64,000 nucleotides of DNA from positions 3,812,835 through 3,876,834 of the forward strand of contig OX387186.1 of assembly GCA_947561395.2 (NCBI GenBank), read 5' to 3'. A model generated the notes under the pieces. That model did not search any database. It was not told the DNA's origin and saw only the letters and a program-made list of their open reading frames with translations. This document shows positions 1 through 12,587 of the stretch, one piece after another. Made by a program: the position numbers and the translations under genes. Every line of letters begins with the position of its first letter. Within the stretch, counting starts at the first letter, position 1. This DNA is from Buxus sempervirens. Lineage: Eukaryota; Streptophyta; Magnoliopsida; Buxales; Buxaceae.

Positions 1-212
1 GGATTGCCTCAGCTTATCGTCTTTGATCCATCTTTTATGCCAAAGTTCAAAGTTGCGGAAATAGTAGAAAAGAGAAGACTCTTGGCCTTGGAATGTGGGT
101 GGGTGGAAGTGCACTGAAAACCGAGCTCCACCAACAGAGAATCCTTGTCTTTTAGAACTTCCATAGCCCCAATGCTGGCTACCACGATCCAGGTCCTGCT
201 CGTCCAACCCAT
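1..212 (-). pseudogene. Wound-induced (DUF3774-like) protein fragment, frameshifted, cut by window edge
   Basis: The ATG at 212 opens with MGWTSRTWIVVASIGAMEVL, close to the N-terminus of the small plant wound-responsive proteins (usually about 90 aa, one exon). After the next residues (KD) the expected CRWNY...LRSLHQHAK segment is not in frame. A recognisable remnant and the later KLRQS stretch lie together in another frame that stays open to the window edge, which suggests one frameshift near position 150. The original frame stops at 9. The family's C-terminal YLSCWGPN motif would lie left of the window. It may be a decaying copy or carry a sequencing error. The family assignment rests mainly on the first 22 residues. 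Confidence 0.5.
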
Positions 213-1130
213 TTGTTTCCTCAAAAAATCCAATCAACAGATCAATATCTCCGAGTTTTCTCTGTATCCTGCCTAATGGAAGTATAGCGATTGTAACAGA
301 GACAGAGATACCTACCTCTAAAATTCCTTTTTACGAAGCAAGACATAGATAGGCCGTAAGAAGTAAGAACTGTCAAGGCAATTGTGGAATGACTACAAGT
401 TGAGCAAACAATCAGCGGCTAAATCAATCACTCTGAGTGAGAGGTCCAAAACATGGGCGATTACAACATTTTGCAATCTTTTCCTTTAACTTGTTTGGCT
501 GTGGTTAAATGCGAGCTTAATCCATTACTTAATGGAAGACCAGTTTTAAATACGAGATCGTAGGTTTGAAATTTTAAAAAAAAAAAAGCTTTTAAAACCA
601 GTTTTGAAACATTTTTAAAAAACTGCGTTTAGAAAAAATAATAAAAAAGGCTTTTGAATATCGCTTTTTAGAAAAGACGTCGTTACATATAGAAAGACAG
701 TTTTTTGAAAATGTCTTTAAAAACAATTTCTAAAATGTTTTCATTTTTGAAACGGTTTTTAGGAAATGTTTCTAAAAATTCAAAAACCCTTTTTAAAACG
801 GTTTTTAAACAGACACTTATCATCGGGTCCCACTTAAATACCCGAAAATTCAGTTGTCTTTAATACCCAACTAATTCCTACCAATCAACAACCCATTCTA
901 ATGAAATCCCATTCAAACAAGTGTACCAAAGACATAAACACCACCTAACTTCTCATTCAAGTCAAACAACCCCTTTAAATATGTAGTTTCAAACCAGAGG
1001 TAATATGAGTCGGCCATTCAATAAGGAACCACCAGGAACCTTTGCAAATCAAAGGACAGATTTACTGTTCGATGCTCCACTTGCTAAGAACCTGGTGAGT
1101 CATGGATTCTACAAGCCACAACTTTTTTTT
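213..1130. other. AT-rich spacer
   Basis: No supportable gene. The stretch 560-810 has repeated short AAAA/TTTT-flanked words such as gttttaaaa and gtttttgaaa in both orientations, which suggests a decayed foldback element without clean ends. Confidence 0.4.
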
Positions 1131-1600
1131 TTTTGACAGGGAAACATGTCAATATTATATTATAGCAACAAAAAAAAAATTTATTCAGTACACATATCCT
1201 GCCAGTAAGACGTAATCCTATTAATAACATCTCTATCCCAAATAACTCTTTTATCTACTTCTAGACCAGCTTTAACCATCATATCAGCTACTCTTTTCCT
1301 TTCCCTTGTGGTGAGAGATATTTTGACCTTCTGGCATTTGGATAAAAGTATTTTCACCTCTCTTAGCAAAGTACTTGCTTGCCATGGTATTGTCATCTCC
1401 TTAGGAATACCTTTTATGACTTGCATAGCATTTCCCTCCAATTCCAAGAACTTAATTCCTGCAAAAATAGCAAACCTCATACCCCTCTAGTGCTGCAAAA
1501 AGTTCAGTCTTAAATACATCATTCCCTTCTACAAACCTCATCTGGAATTCTGGGAATGGTTACGTTTTATCAAATACAGTCTTCATGGCGCACAGCACGC
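1131..1600 (-). mobile_element. Non-LTR retrotransposon (LINE) remnant, RNase H region
   Basis: On the minus strand, 1480-1181 encodes an RNase H-like (RVT_3) stretch with FLELEGNAMQVIKG, matching the E-x-D-S/N...V core of plant LINE-derived RNase H domains, followed by a degenerate C-terminus. A poly(T) run at 1124-1135 would be the poly(A) tail of an element inserted in reverse orientation. No reverse transcriptase is present, so this is a 5'-truncated dead copy. Its 5' limit near 1600 is uncertain. Confidence 0.55.
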
Positions 1601-1848
1601 GAACAATTCGCGCACGGTAGTATTTAACGCCCTTCGTCAGCGGACCTAATTACGAAAAAGTGATGCAGAGAAAAAGCAAGAGTGGGACCACAAGGCGTGC
1701 ATTTGTGTAATTTAAATTTAAATATTTCCCATTTCGGAAGGTCTTCTAATCGGCTAATCCTCTGTGTACGAAGCTCCGCCGACTCCGGCGACGTGTGATG
1801 ACCTGAAAACCGCTTACCAGTGGAGTGAGTTTTACATTCGCTTGCAAA

Positions 1849-4800
1849 ATGGCTATTGCCGACGATAAACCGCCTTCGGATGGGAAGATTTGGAGCCTCT
1901 GTCGACTCCCATTTTGGCAATCGGGAAATGCTTCGTCGTCGTTTTCTTCTTCACAAAGTGTTCACCACCAAAATCCGAATCACCAACAGGTTGAGGGATC
2001 GAATACCCATTCTTCGAACACGGTTTCATCCGTGGCCAGATCTCTTCTTCCCATCAGGCGGAGACTCCGTTTGGACCCGGCGACTAAGCTGTACTTTCCC
2101 TGTACGTCTTTTTGCGGCTTTTTCGTTATTCGTTGACTGAACCTTTTGTTCTTTTTAGTTTTCCTGTGACGAGAACATGAGTTTTATTTGATGATTATGT
2201 CTAGTTCTGAGAACTGGGATTCTCTCATTTGCTTATTGTTGATCTGGGTCTTCTCCATTCGCTTAGCTTTTTTGCTTCTTCACCCTTCTTTCAGCGGGAT
2301 ATTTTGGATATTTTTGGGAATTGAGCTTGATTTTCATATTTGAATTGCTGCCTTCTTTGTGCATTTGGTTGTTTCATTTGATAGTTCTGAGTCTGTTGAA
2401 ATCGTTATGCTTTTATAAGTATTATAGATTTGGATATTCTTATTAAAATAAAGTACCTGGTTGGCTTTAATGGAATTGTTTTTGTTGGGAAATCACACCA
2501 CCCCTTTCCTTCTATATAACCATAAATTGACCCTTTGTTATGCTTCCGTTATCTTTTACCGAAGTTATTGTCTTATATCCTCCATCATCCAATTTTCTGG
2601 CTAAATTAGATTTAGGCAAAATATGATACCCGTTGAGCATATTTGAGAATCAGCTTTCAAAGTAACATTGGTTTCTATGCAAACATAATTCATGCATGCT
2701 ATCTTGGAAACGACTCTGTTTTTCACTCTTACAACCTCCTTAATTTCCTGAACCGTAAGGGGTGAATAAATACTTATTATCAAGTATAGCATGAATAAAG
2801 CATCTGTATCAATCACCCAATTTATGTTCTAAAATTTAAATCTCACACTCGTTCTCACAATTTGAGAAAAAAATTATGCCGCCTTCTATGGCTGCTGTCA
2901 TAGTATCACTACTTTCTTCTTATACACCTTTTCTTTTGCTCTCTTTTGAGCTTCTGTACTCTCTCTTCATGCCCCTTTATTTGCCACAATGAAAACATGA
3001 AATATCCTTTTTAGACCTTGAATTGCTCTCAAATATGGAATAATTTGCCTTCATCTTTAACCTTAAACCGCTCCCTACCTTCTAAATTCTAATTGCCCAA
3101 TCTCTCGCATCCAAGCCTACCACAACCTCCGTGGATGAAATCTTCACTATTGGTGAAGAATGTAACTCAATTCACAACCCACCTTCCTTAATACCTTGGT
3201 TATGAGCTATTGTCTTTTATCTTTGGATTGAAAACCCACCTGTTGTTAAGTGCTTTCTTCTACTGTGATAATTTTACTTGATCATAATGATGGTTCTTAT
3301 GCAAGGATCAATCACTTCTTGCATAGCTTTCATACAATTTTCTTTACACTCACTTTCTTAAGCTTTTTGGTAGCCTTTTTGTTCACCCTAATTTGTAACG
3401 ATAACATACTATGGAAAGTATCCATTTTATTATAAAGTGCATTAATGTGTAATATAACTGGATTGGGGGTGCTTGAAAGAATTAGTTATTGAATATTTAG
3501 AAGATCATCAATATCGATGGTGATTCTTTAGATATATTTCCAATGACAAGCATTTGTTTTACAGTAGAGGTGGAAACCCGAGTCTTGGGGGTTGATGGTC
3601 AGACCTAGTATGGAACCATGGATTGAGCCCTCCTTGTAAGTTGGGAGGGAAACTTCGTTGGGTTTTCCCCCTCATGATGAGGTGGAGCCCATGTCGTTAG
3701 GCTCTAATATCTCTTTTCTTAGAGAATGAAGTTGGTGCATGGGGAGAGAAAAGTTGGTGTTAGCTCTGTTTAGCATCTATTGCCCACTTTTACTTAAGAA
3801 CGAAATCCCTTCGATTGGAGCTACAATTTTTCTATCGGAGATATTTCGTGAAGCTTCATCTGGAGAACAAAATAGTCACTATAGAAGCTTTCTCTTGCTC
3901 CCATTTTCTTACCTGTTTTTATACAAAAGAACATAATCTGTTGCACCACCTTGTGATGAATCCCACAGGTATTGAGGTTTTATCTTGTTAGTTCAACATC
4001 ATTTTTAATTTTTAAGGCGTTTCTGCAGTCGTTAATGTTGGTTGGAATCCGCCTTAAATTCAGGAATTTCTTTCCTTTTATAACATTTATCTTTGATTAT
4101 AGGACCAATCATGTCATTTTTCTCGTCTAGCACCATCCAGAAGTTCCTGAACATTTTCATAACTTACTTTTATTAGGTCAATCTGCAGTAGAACTGAATG
4201 ATGCCACTTCCACTATAAAATTAGGGCTTTGAGTTGTAAGAAGGGTTTAAGTTATAATGCATAATTAAAAAATATTAAGTAGAAGTTTATATGAATGTAT
4301 TCTCTTTTACGAGTTAGGTTCATATACTTATCGGCATGTTTTCTCTTCTTTCCCTGGAATAATCTACGTACTTCTTGTTAAAAATACGTTTGGGTAATTC
4401 AGACTGTTGTTCTTAACTAGGCAAAAAAGTATATGAACTTCTGGGTTGCTTTGTCTAAGAGGCACAATGGTAATGTCTTCAATTATTTATATTTGTCTGG
4501 ATAGTGAAGGATCAATCAATTTTTATTTGGATGGACACCCCAAAAAATCTGGTTCTTTCAAAATATTTTGGTTTCCAATCTCTCATGATAAAAATCAATA
4601 ATAGAATACTTGAAAATAAATTACTTCTATGAATTGGAATTGTTTTTCTTACAACATAAATGCAAAATGAGCAATGAAATTAAGAAAATCAAACATAACT
4701 TCATTTTTTTTGGGTAGCTTTTGGTGAACTTCTCAAACCTGGGTAAGTGTTTGCCAAAACAACTTTTGAATTGAAGAGTTGACGAAGTATCAAAATAAGT

Positions 4801-7800
4801 GTCTTGGAGTCAAATTCTAAGTGTTTAGGAGAAGATCTGGGGGTTTTTAAGTAGTTCCAGTTGAGATATGGTCAAAATAAGGAGAGATTGTTTATGTGCT
4901 GCCATCCTCCCAGGGTAGGGGGAGGGTTGTGGGGAAGGGCTTGGCGGTTACCCTAGCCACCAGTTATTTTTATATGTCTGAGGCTTTTTGACATTCTGTT
5001 GCAAGGGTTTTCTTTGATGTATAATAGTTTTCGTGTTTCATCAAGCATAAATGTTTATTTTTATCTGTTTCTTTTGCATTTGGAATGTCAATATTCATGC
5101 AAAATGTGGATTTGGGTTGCTTTTTATCCTTGCCTAATATTTTTATTTTTTGACTTGTCTTGAAGATGAACCTGGCAAACAGGTCAGGAGTGCTGTTAGG
5201 ATTAAAAACACTAGCCGGTCTCATGTAGCTTTCAAGGTATAGAAGAAATTCAGTAAATTATTTCTGTTTTCCCCACTTTTTTTTTTCATTGTATTTTGTT
5301 ATTGGTACTAATAGAATCCTAATTTTCATGGCTAGTTATGGTATGCATATTTTTATATTTGATTGAAAGTTTGAAACATGATATTGTAGACTCTTAAACA
5401 GATATGGGCATTGCTTTTCTCCATCCCAGTTTTTGGTAAATAGTTATTTTACATTTTATTATGAAGCAATTTCCTTCTTTTGACCTTGTTAGAGTATCTA
5501 ATTTTTCTTTTTTTCTTGTTGATGTAGTTTCAAACTACTGCACCAAAGAGCTGTTTTATGCGCCCTCCTGGTGGTATACTTGCTCCTAGTGAAAGTCTTA
5601 TTGCAACCGGTAAGACATGCATTTTCCTTCATGTTTCTCTTAAAATTTTTTTTTCTTATGATTGTGAGAATGCAGTAGATTTATTTATATATTATTTTGT
5701 GCGGGATTTTCCATGGCTGTTCATTGCTTTTTAAACGTTCTTCCTTATTTATGTGACATTTGTTTCTCGATGTTGGACCAAAACTGCTAGTATTCAAATT
5801 CGTGGAGCAGCCAGAGAACAATGAGAAACCAGTGGATCAAAAGAGTAAAGTCAAGTTTAAGATTGTTAGCCTAAAAGTGAAAGAAGGAATGGATTACATA
5901 CCTGAGCTGGTGAGTTGCAAAACCTGTGTTTTAATGCTATTGCAGTTTGGTGAATGTTGCTGATTTGGTTGTTAAAGTAATTACTATCAGTATCAGCTTT
6001 TTTCTTCTTTTCTTTCTTTGTATATTTTTGTTCCATCTCTATCTCTCTCCCTCCCTCCCTCCCTTTCCCCACAATACTCTTTTGTTGATGCTGTGGTGCA
6101 CCTATCGGTATTTTATTAGGGTGTCATATGTTGTCAAGATTAAAGGGGACAAGTCAGAACAAACAAAATAATAATAAATTAGGAAGAAAGAGAAAATTTA
6201 AATGTATAAGAAAATATTAAGTAATGTTCTCACATTTGATGGGGGTTACTTTAATGAATGGAACATGCTGAGTATTGCTTCTAATTACTAAATGGTAGAA
6301 GCTTACTACTTAAAGCTTGTGTTTATAGCTCTTTATCTTGGTCCATGATCTTGCAAGCCAAAAGAATGAGAAAATAGAGAAGATTAATAACTTATATGAA
6401 AAGGAATTGAAGGTGCTTGTTATTGTGGGCTAACTCAAAATTCATGCACCAGGCTGAGCATCCATTCATTTAGATACCTTTTACTTTTGATACTTTTGAT
6501 CTTTATCCAGGATCTATTCCCTTTTTTGAGTTCCTGCTTTGATATTCTATTATGGTTCTTGATTTTATTTCAATTGAATCTTCAGCTACCATTGACCGGA
6601 AGCTTGTACTTTTGAATTTGATGTGATACAATATTTAACATTGTCCTCCCTTCTAATCAGTTACTCAAACTTCTGCTATGAAACTTCTGTCCCTTCACCT
6701 GTAACTTTGCTTCCAGTGTAATGGAAGAATGATATGTCTTATTTATTTACTTTATGTTTTATGTAAAAGATAGTGAAAATCCCCACCAGATTCATGTCAA
6801 AGATGGTGCAAATCTCTACAAGATTTTCACAAATCCTGTCCACCAATTTCTTACTGTACAAACCATATTTTTTAAGCATATTGTATATACCATATTTAGG
6901 TAAGATACTCTTGTAATATTCCTTTGTGATTGATCCCTAAAATTGGGGATATAGATTGATGTAAATCTGCTAGAAATTCTATGTATTGAGGGGAGAGTCC
7001 CAGTTTTGGGGGCATCCAGAAATTCACCACATTCCTGTGTCTTGTGTGTTCTCTTTCATGTTGTGATTTTTATATTTTATTGTCATAATATGAAGCAATT
7101 ATGGTTCTTCTAGTCTTTGTATTAATGATTTTCCAGTTTTTGGATTCCTATTCTTCTTTCTATTGTTGTGTCAGATAAATGAAATTTTGGTTACCCTAAA
7201 AAACTCATTGATTAGTCTCTAATGAATACGCACCAGTGGCATATCTCACTGCTATCCTCTAGTTGGGATAGCATATTTCCCCCCTCTTGTCACTCCATAA
7301 TGTCCAGAGCGGTGCCTGTGGTAAGCCGGGAATCTGCTGTCCCAGCTCCCCACTAAATAAGTGTTTTCCCCTCTCATTTCCCTATCAATGAGCTTGGGCA
7401 ATGTCATTCTTTGAAAGCTTGCAGATTTCTACAAGTATAGTGCTATTGAAATATTTTTTATGGGATTCAACTTGAAATGAGGAGCTTTCTGTTAGAATTC
7501 AAATACTATGGGGGTGCAAGTTGAGATTGTTTGCGGCCTTGGCAGATTTCTTTTGGTATTGTTACTGTTGAATGAGGTACTTGATTTGACCTTTCTGAAG
7601 CAGTTTGACGAGCAAAAGGATCAAGTAGCAGTGGAGCAGATTTTGCGGGTTGTATTCTTAGATGTGGCACACCCTTGCCCTGTAAGTAGGATTTAGTTTC
7701 TCAACTGAGCCCTGTAGATTCCTTTTTTTTTCTTTTTTGCATGCAATGACACCATGCATGACAGATGTGCACATGCGACATGCATCATCGAGGTTGCAGA

Positions 7801-8144
7801 TATTGTTTAATTGTATTTAATCATAAATATTATTCTTTTTTAAGGCACTGGAAAAACTGAATCGCCAGTTGGCTGAGGCTGAGGCAGCGCTTGAAGCTCG
7901 TAAGAGACCTCCGGAGGACACAGGCCCCAAAATTGTTGGGGAAGGACTTGTGATAGATGAATGGGTAAACCATGTTTAATGAATGTACTCCTTTTTGAAA
8001 AAAAAAATTCATCTCACATAATTGACATCCTTTATTCTTGTTTTTTTTTTTTTTTGCATTTTGTTCCTTTTTCCTTTGCAGAAAGAGCGAAGGGAAAGAT
8101 ATTTGGCTCGTCAACAAGTTGAAGGTGGGGTAGATTCACTGTAA
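1849..8144 (+). CDS. Vesicle-associated protein 4-type (VAP/PVA4), MSP domain, 7 exons
   Basis: Exons 1849-2101, 5166-5236, 5528-5609, 5791-5909, 7604-7681, 7845-7964 and 8082-8144 join in frame with GT-AG introns to give 261 aa. The ATG at 1849 is the first in-frame ATG. Residues 1-75 are a low-complexity Ser/Asn/His-rich head with a basic LLPIRRRLRL patch. About 76-200 form the major sperm protein domain (YEPGKQVRSAVRIKNTS; FQTTAPKSCFMRPPGG; VKFKIVSLKV). The tail has a short coiled coil (ALEKLNRQLAEAEAALEARK) and ends IDEWKERRERYLARQQVEGG. No C-terminal membrane anchor is visible, as in the Arabidopsis VAP4-1/4-2 group and unlike PVA11/12. Family members sit at ER-linked membranes and contact sites and bind FFAT-like peptides. 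Intron 1 (3.06 kb) holds Copia debris. Family call is firm; subgroup by similarity. Confidence 0.9.
2590..3420 (-). mobile_element. Copia-type gag/protease remnant inside VAP intron 1
   Basis: Read on the minus strand, about 2995-2920 encodes a degraded zinc knuckle (CFHCGK, stop, RGMKREY). About 2830-2600 encodes WVIDTDA followed by a decayed VVRVKN...VSKIA.M..VCIETN stretch, matching the protease start (D-T/S-G/D-A) and following region of Tnt1-like Copia polyproteins. The order gag then protease agrees with the family. Stops and indels break it throughout and no LTRs were recognised, so the limits are approximate. Confidence 0.5.
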
Positions 8145-8820
8145 ATGAAATGTGGTGGCATTCACCCCTTTTTATTTGGCATGGGGTGGGGTTGAGAGGA
8201 GGATAAGTAGAAGATGGTTAGCATATCTTGATTTCACAGATGCAAATCTAAGTCCTTTTTTATTTGTTTTTATTGGTGTGAGCAAATGAAGTTTTATGGA
8301 GTTCAGGCTACTCAATTATTCTGGGATTTTGGCCACTATTTGCTGTATCTTCTTATGAATGGTATACTCAGTTCCTTGTCAATGTGTGTGGTATTTTGTC
8401 TGCCTTTCTTCTCAATCTACTCTTTCTTCCTGGGAATTGTTGTTTTGTTAAAGATTGTCCTTGAATTTTGTATGTAATGTAAGATATCAAGCTTCTTATC
8501 TCATGAGTGATTTACCAGATATTTATTAGGCCAAGAAGACAAAGAAGGATAAGTCAATGAACCTTTGCTAATTATGGCCTACTTTTTTTCTTTTTTACTA
8601 CCTTTTAACCTGTCACTAATAAACAACATTGTTGTTCAGTTGTCTTAGATCTAATATACTATGCTTTAATTTGTACTTCTCCGCACTCTTCACTTTATTT
8701 CTTAATTTTTTACCAACTCGAACTTTATGATCTCACACCCACATTTTCCGACAGGAACTTAATTTACAGTTTTTTTTTCTTTTTATTTTATAAATAAATA
8801 TTGGTACTTCGTCCCCGTCT
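8145..8820 (+). other. VAP4 3' UTR and downstream spacer
   Basis: AT-rich sequence directly after the VAP stop. The first few hundred bases probably form the 3' UTR, but no poly(A) site could be assigned with confidence. Open frames here are short and unlike any known protein. Confidence 0.4.
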
Positions 8821-8966
8821 GCTCACCGACCAGTTTTTTTTTTTTTTTTTTTTGGAACTCAGGGTATCCGGGCCCGCTTACGCTCAACCGACTAATCCCT
8901 GAGGGCCCATGCAAGACCCTACAACCCACATGGCCTAGTTAAGTCTAAAGCTCACCGACCAGTTTT
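8821..8966 (-). mobile_element. SINE-like (Au-type 3' end) insertion with 17-bp target-site duplication
   Basis: gctcaccgaccagtttt occurs at 8821-8837 and again at 8950-8966. Between them is a 112-bp insert which, on the minus strand, ends in gagttcc and a poly(A) tract (poly(T) on +). The body holds the ggattagtcg...ggcccggataccc words typical of the 3' part of plant Au-like SINEs. The direct repeats and terminal poly(A) are the hallmarks of target-primed retroposition. The copy is 5'-truncated. Confidence 0.7.
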
Positions 8967-9056
8967 ACTTACAAGAGAAGGCCACCTTACTATTTGGAAA
9001 GCGATCTCGCCTGACACGCTTCTTTCTTTTTGACCTAGCAACAGTCCCAATGGGTA

Positions 9057-9605
9057 GAATTATCTCAAGGACTTGTCTCCAACTCCAAGTATTTATGTCA
9101 AACTTCAGTTAGTTGTGAAGGAAGGGTACTTGTTGTCTCAATGTTAGCCAGTGGTTCCTGGCCCTCGAGGTGCATCACGGCAACTACCCCTCAAAGAAAG
9201 GACTAACACCGTCTTAAAAAGGTGATGGGGACCATAGCCAGGTAAGTATTTTAACATAGCCGTAACTAACCAACCCGTACTATTGTATTGTAATTGACAT
9301 CAATACCCGTACTATTGAGGTGCAGTAGTAGTTGACATCAATAAACCTATCAAAGGTGATGGTGGGTATTCAATCTCTTTGGGAAGCATCTAAATCACGG
9401 ATGAGAACTACAAGACGATTACGTACCCTTTTTTTTCCATTTTCCAAGCAAGTAACTTGTAGCCACATAGAGGTGGATTGGTAGAATAACTTATAAAAAA
9501 TTACTTATACTTTTGCATGGTACTTCCAAATGTATCCTTCGCCAACTGAAGTTCGACATAAATACTTGGGAGACAATAAGTCCTTGAGATAATTCTAGCC
9601 AATAT
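9057..9605. repeat. Inverted-repeat element (about 66-70 bp arms)
   Basis: 9057-9122 (attatctcaaggacttgtct...) reappears as its reverse complement at 9536-9605. The arms share aattatctcaaggactt, caagtatttatgtc and aacttcagtt in order. About 410 bp lie between, including short direct repeats (acccgtactatt, ttgacatcaata). It has the layout of a decayed MITE or foldback transposon. No coding capacity. Confidence 0.5.
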
Positions 9606-9659
9606 CAATACTACATGGATAGGAGGACCCCTACAACCGAAAACTTGACCTACTGGTCA

Positions 9660-10480
9660 AACTTTGAGTTAACCTGGTCTCGCGGTACGGTGATTCAGAA
9701 TAGAGGTTTAAACCTAAAGAGTGGAAAGAGAGGTCATTATGGTGGTTATATGTTAAGATTGTTTTGTTTGTGGAAGGCAAAGTTTGGATAAAAAAAAAAA
9801 AGGAGGGACTAGAATCAAAAAATATTCTCTTCTCTTATCTTTATTAATAGTATAGATTTATGCATTGAAAAATAGATTGGAGCGGAAAGAAATCATGGAA
9901 ACCCACATGCTCATTGTAGAATAATCAGCAAATGATAATGGTTAAAATTTTGTATAAAAGCTCTTGAATTTTTTGGTTTAAACCAATATCGGTTGTACTG
10001 GTCGATATGATTCATTCCTTTTTGTTAGAATTTTTAGGTTGTAATGGTGATTTAGAACAATGAGTGTTTTACAAAAAGCTCAAGCTTAAGCTTATAGTAG
10101 GGGTGAACTTTTATATATTTAGTTATATCTCTAATACTCCCCCTCACGTAAACATGTGCCTAAGCTCTAATACCATGTAGAATACTGTTCCTACCAACAG
10201 TTCAAGCTTACCATAAGAGTAAATTTTTATATATTTAATTATATCTCTAACCTTGGTCGACAAGGCGTTTAAGACCTTGGATCACCGTGAGATGAGAGTC
10301 CTCTAATTCCCTCGGTATTCTGTATCTGGGTTCTCCTCCTTCGTGGGGTAAACGGTAAATGAGCCAAGTGCTCTCTGCTCACTGCTCAGCCTACCAAAAA
10401 GATCACGTTCCTGAAAATCACCCAAACATTATGCCAGTAGTGACGTACGGTTCACCGTGTCCTGTCGCTATATATATATA
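9660..10480. other. Non-coding spacer with a repeated 50-60 bp word
   Basis: A segment ending in ttatatatttagttatatctctaa occurs at about 10080-10131 and again, slightly changed, at about 10200-10252, around the TE-like phrase ctctaataccatgtagaata. It looks like terminal debris of an unidentified transposon. A short TA microsatellite ends the stretch at 10471-10483. Confidence 0.35.
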
Positions 10481-10483
10481 TAT

Positions 10484-11330
10484 ATGTTTTTTGATAAGAA
10501 ACTCCTTTATTTAGATAATCAAAACATTACATGGATATATTACGGGTGTGGGCTCGACCATGAAGGTCGTCCTTTACCTTACAATTCAGGGGGTTGGGCA
10601 CCCTGCCCCACCACCGGCAAGAGAAAGAATCCAAAGCGAAATTCGCCAGGCCGTCGGCGACCTGGTTAGCCTCTCGGAATACCTTAAGAAATCGAATGGA
10701 GATGAAGAAATTACTAAGATGAAATATTTCCTCTAGAATATGATTGATTCTCCAGTTCCCAAGTCTCCTGTTGGAGATGTACTTTGGTATGGTGAGTGAA
10801 TCGCTTTCCAGCACTACGAGTTTGCAGTTTAGTGCCAGTCCACACTTCAATCCTTCAAGCACAGCCATGGCTTCGGCAGTAATAGCGTTTGCAGTGCCAA
10901 TATGATGCGATAGAGAGCCGAGAACAATCCCTTGAGTGTCTCTGATGATTACACCAACTGCAGCAAGCCCCGGGGACTCCCTAGCCAAAGGGGGACTCCG
11001 CCATCTAACGAACAACTGTTGCTTCTTTCTTCTCTTCCCTTCTTGGTTTCCACCAGATATAGCAATTGAATCACCCTGTAGAGCACAAAATTTTGCTTTA
11101 GCATTTAAAATTGATGGAGCGGCATTCTAAAAAATACAACTATTTCTGGCGTTCCAAACGATCCAACAAATGTTCGCCCAAGCCCCCATGATCAATTGGG
11201 GATCAGCCCCCCCAACTCTGTCAGTCTTGAAAATGTGGTTGAACACCCAATCTTTTGAACTGTGAATTTGGTGATGGTCTTGAAGTCGGCACCCCATGCA
11301 GCCAAAGCTGCCAAACCACAAGGCCCTTAT
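10484..11330 (-). mobile_element. LINE remnant: zf-RVT plus RNase H region
   Basis: On the minus strand 11321-11127 encodes a zf-RVT-like segment ending ANICWIVWNARNSCIF. 11015-10527 encodes an RNase H-like domain with GVIIRDTQGIVLG, AITAEAMAVLEGLKCGLAL, VVLESDS and ANQVADGLANFAL, that is, the conserved D...E...D...D order. The two lie in different frames, so the copy is broken. The 3' end abuts an A-rich tract (reverse complement of gttttttgataag) at 10484-10500. The upstream endonuclease and reverse transcriptase are absent. Confidence 0.75.
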
Positions 11331-12020
11331 AAAATCACATTTGTAGAACAGGTGGAAGCCCGTCTCTTACTCTTTGTTGCGTAGAATGCACATTTCTACA
11401 GGAGCCCCCAATCTTTTGTCCTGTGCTGTATCTACCACGCCTAGTTGGGTCGAAACAAGGAAGGAAAAAGATAAATATATAAATAATTTATGACAATGGT
11501 GTAATCACGCAATTTAAAAAAAAAATTGCCAATTTTAGTTATGACGCGTACCTCCCTTGTTATATTTATAAACTATTAATTTGACTATTTTACTCCTGAA
11601 AATTTTAAGAATTTAAATGATAAAATCAATCGTGACTTTTAAATTGATATTAAGACTTTTAAACCTTTTAAAAAATTACTTTTTATTATAAAAATAAAGA
11701 TCTTAAAATCATACGAGTAAATTTATCAAAACATATTCAAATTTTAATACAACTTGTACAAAAGGAAGGGAAATGAAGTAAAACAACAAAAATAGAAGCA
11801 ATTTAAGTGTCCATTATATAGAAACCATGCGTAAGGAAGATGAGTGTAAATTTCTCTTACAAGTAACCAGAACATTGACGTGGATGGAGCATAGATTTTT
11901 CCAAGGAGATTTCCACCGCGTGAAGCAAGTGACAGATTGGTGTGTAACTGTGTATGCTATGAATAGGAGAATTCCTGGCTACTGTTTGTGTACGTCACAG
12001 AAAATTAATTACGGAATGTG
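11331..12020. other. AT-rich spacer
   Basis: No gene recognised. An open frame at 11827-12081 (+) has no detectable similarity and ends inside MITE sequence. Confidence 0.35.
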
Positions 12021-12128
12021 GACTAAACAGCCTCAATCTGTATTTTTGTTTACAACATTGAAGGAGTGTCGTTCAATGTGAGTCCTACACAAAAAAATAA
12101 AAACTAAAAAAATGGATGAACAATAAAT

Positions 12129-12575
12129 GAACGGCATCATATGCTTTTTCTTTTTTTTGGTAAACAACACTCAGAAACAACCTTTATTTCCTTCTAACCG
12201 TTCTTACACGAGTACCATTCATATAATCCGAATTTAAAAGAGATCCAAGAAAACAAGGGGGGTAATTTAACCAACAGCAAGAGTAATCATCCCGGGCGAA
12301 ATTTGCTAACGCATCAGCTACTGTATCCGCTTCTCCGTAGATGTGCTTGATAGAAATGAAGTCAAACTCTCGACAGAGGTGTTTGGCCTGTGGATGATAT
12401 TAGCTACTGACCATGGGGTCCAGCCTTGTCTCGTTCATAAAATGCACCCTACACGTTGAGTCACTTTCGATTTCAATCCTTTTAAAGTTGAGCGCTTGAG
12501 CCAGCTTGAGACCCTCCAGAATTCCATACGCCTCAGCTACCACCGCAGAACACCCTCCAGAACGGCATCCTATGC
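12129..12575 (-). mobile_element. LINE 3' fragment (RNase H) with 16-bp target-site duplication
   Basis: gaacggcatcatatgc (12129-12144) and gaacggcatcctatgc (12560-12575) flank a 415-bp insert. On the minus strand it encodes RNase H motifs (VVAEAYGILEGLKLAQAL, IEIESDS, GEADTVADALANFAR) with one internal stop, then runs into a tail read as gtttaccAAAAAAAA at 12146-12165. The open frame that extends to 12684 is a chance fusion into MITE DNA; the LINE itself starts at about 12559. Strongly 5'-truncated copy. Confidence 0.75.
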
Positions 12576-12587
12576 TGCAAATTACAT

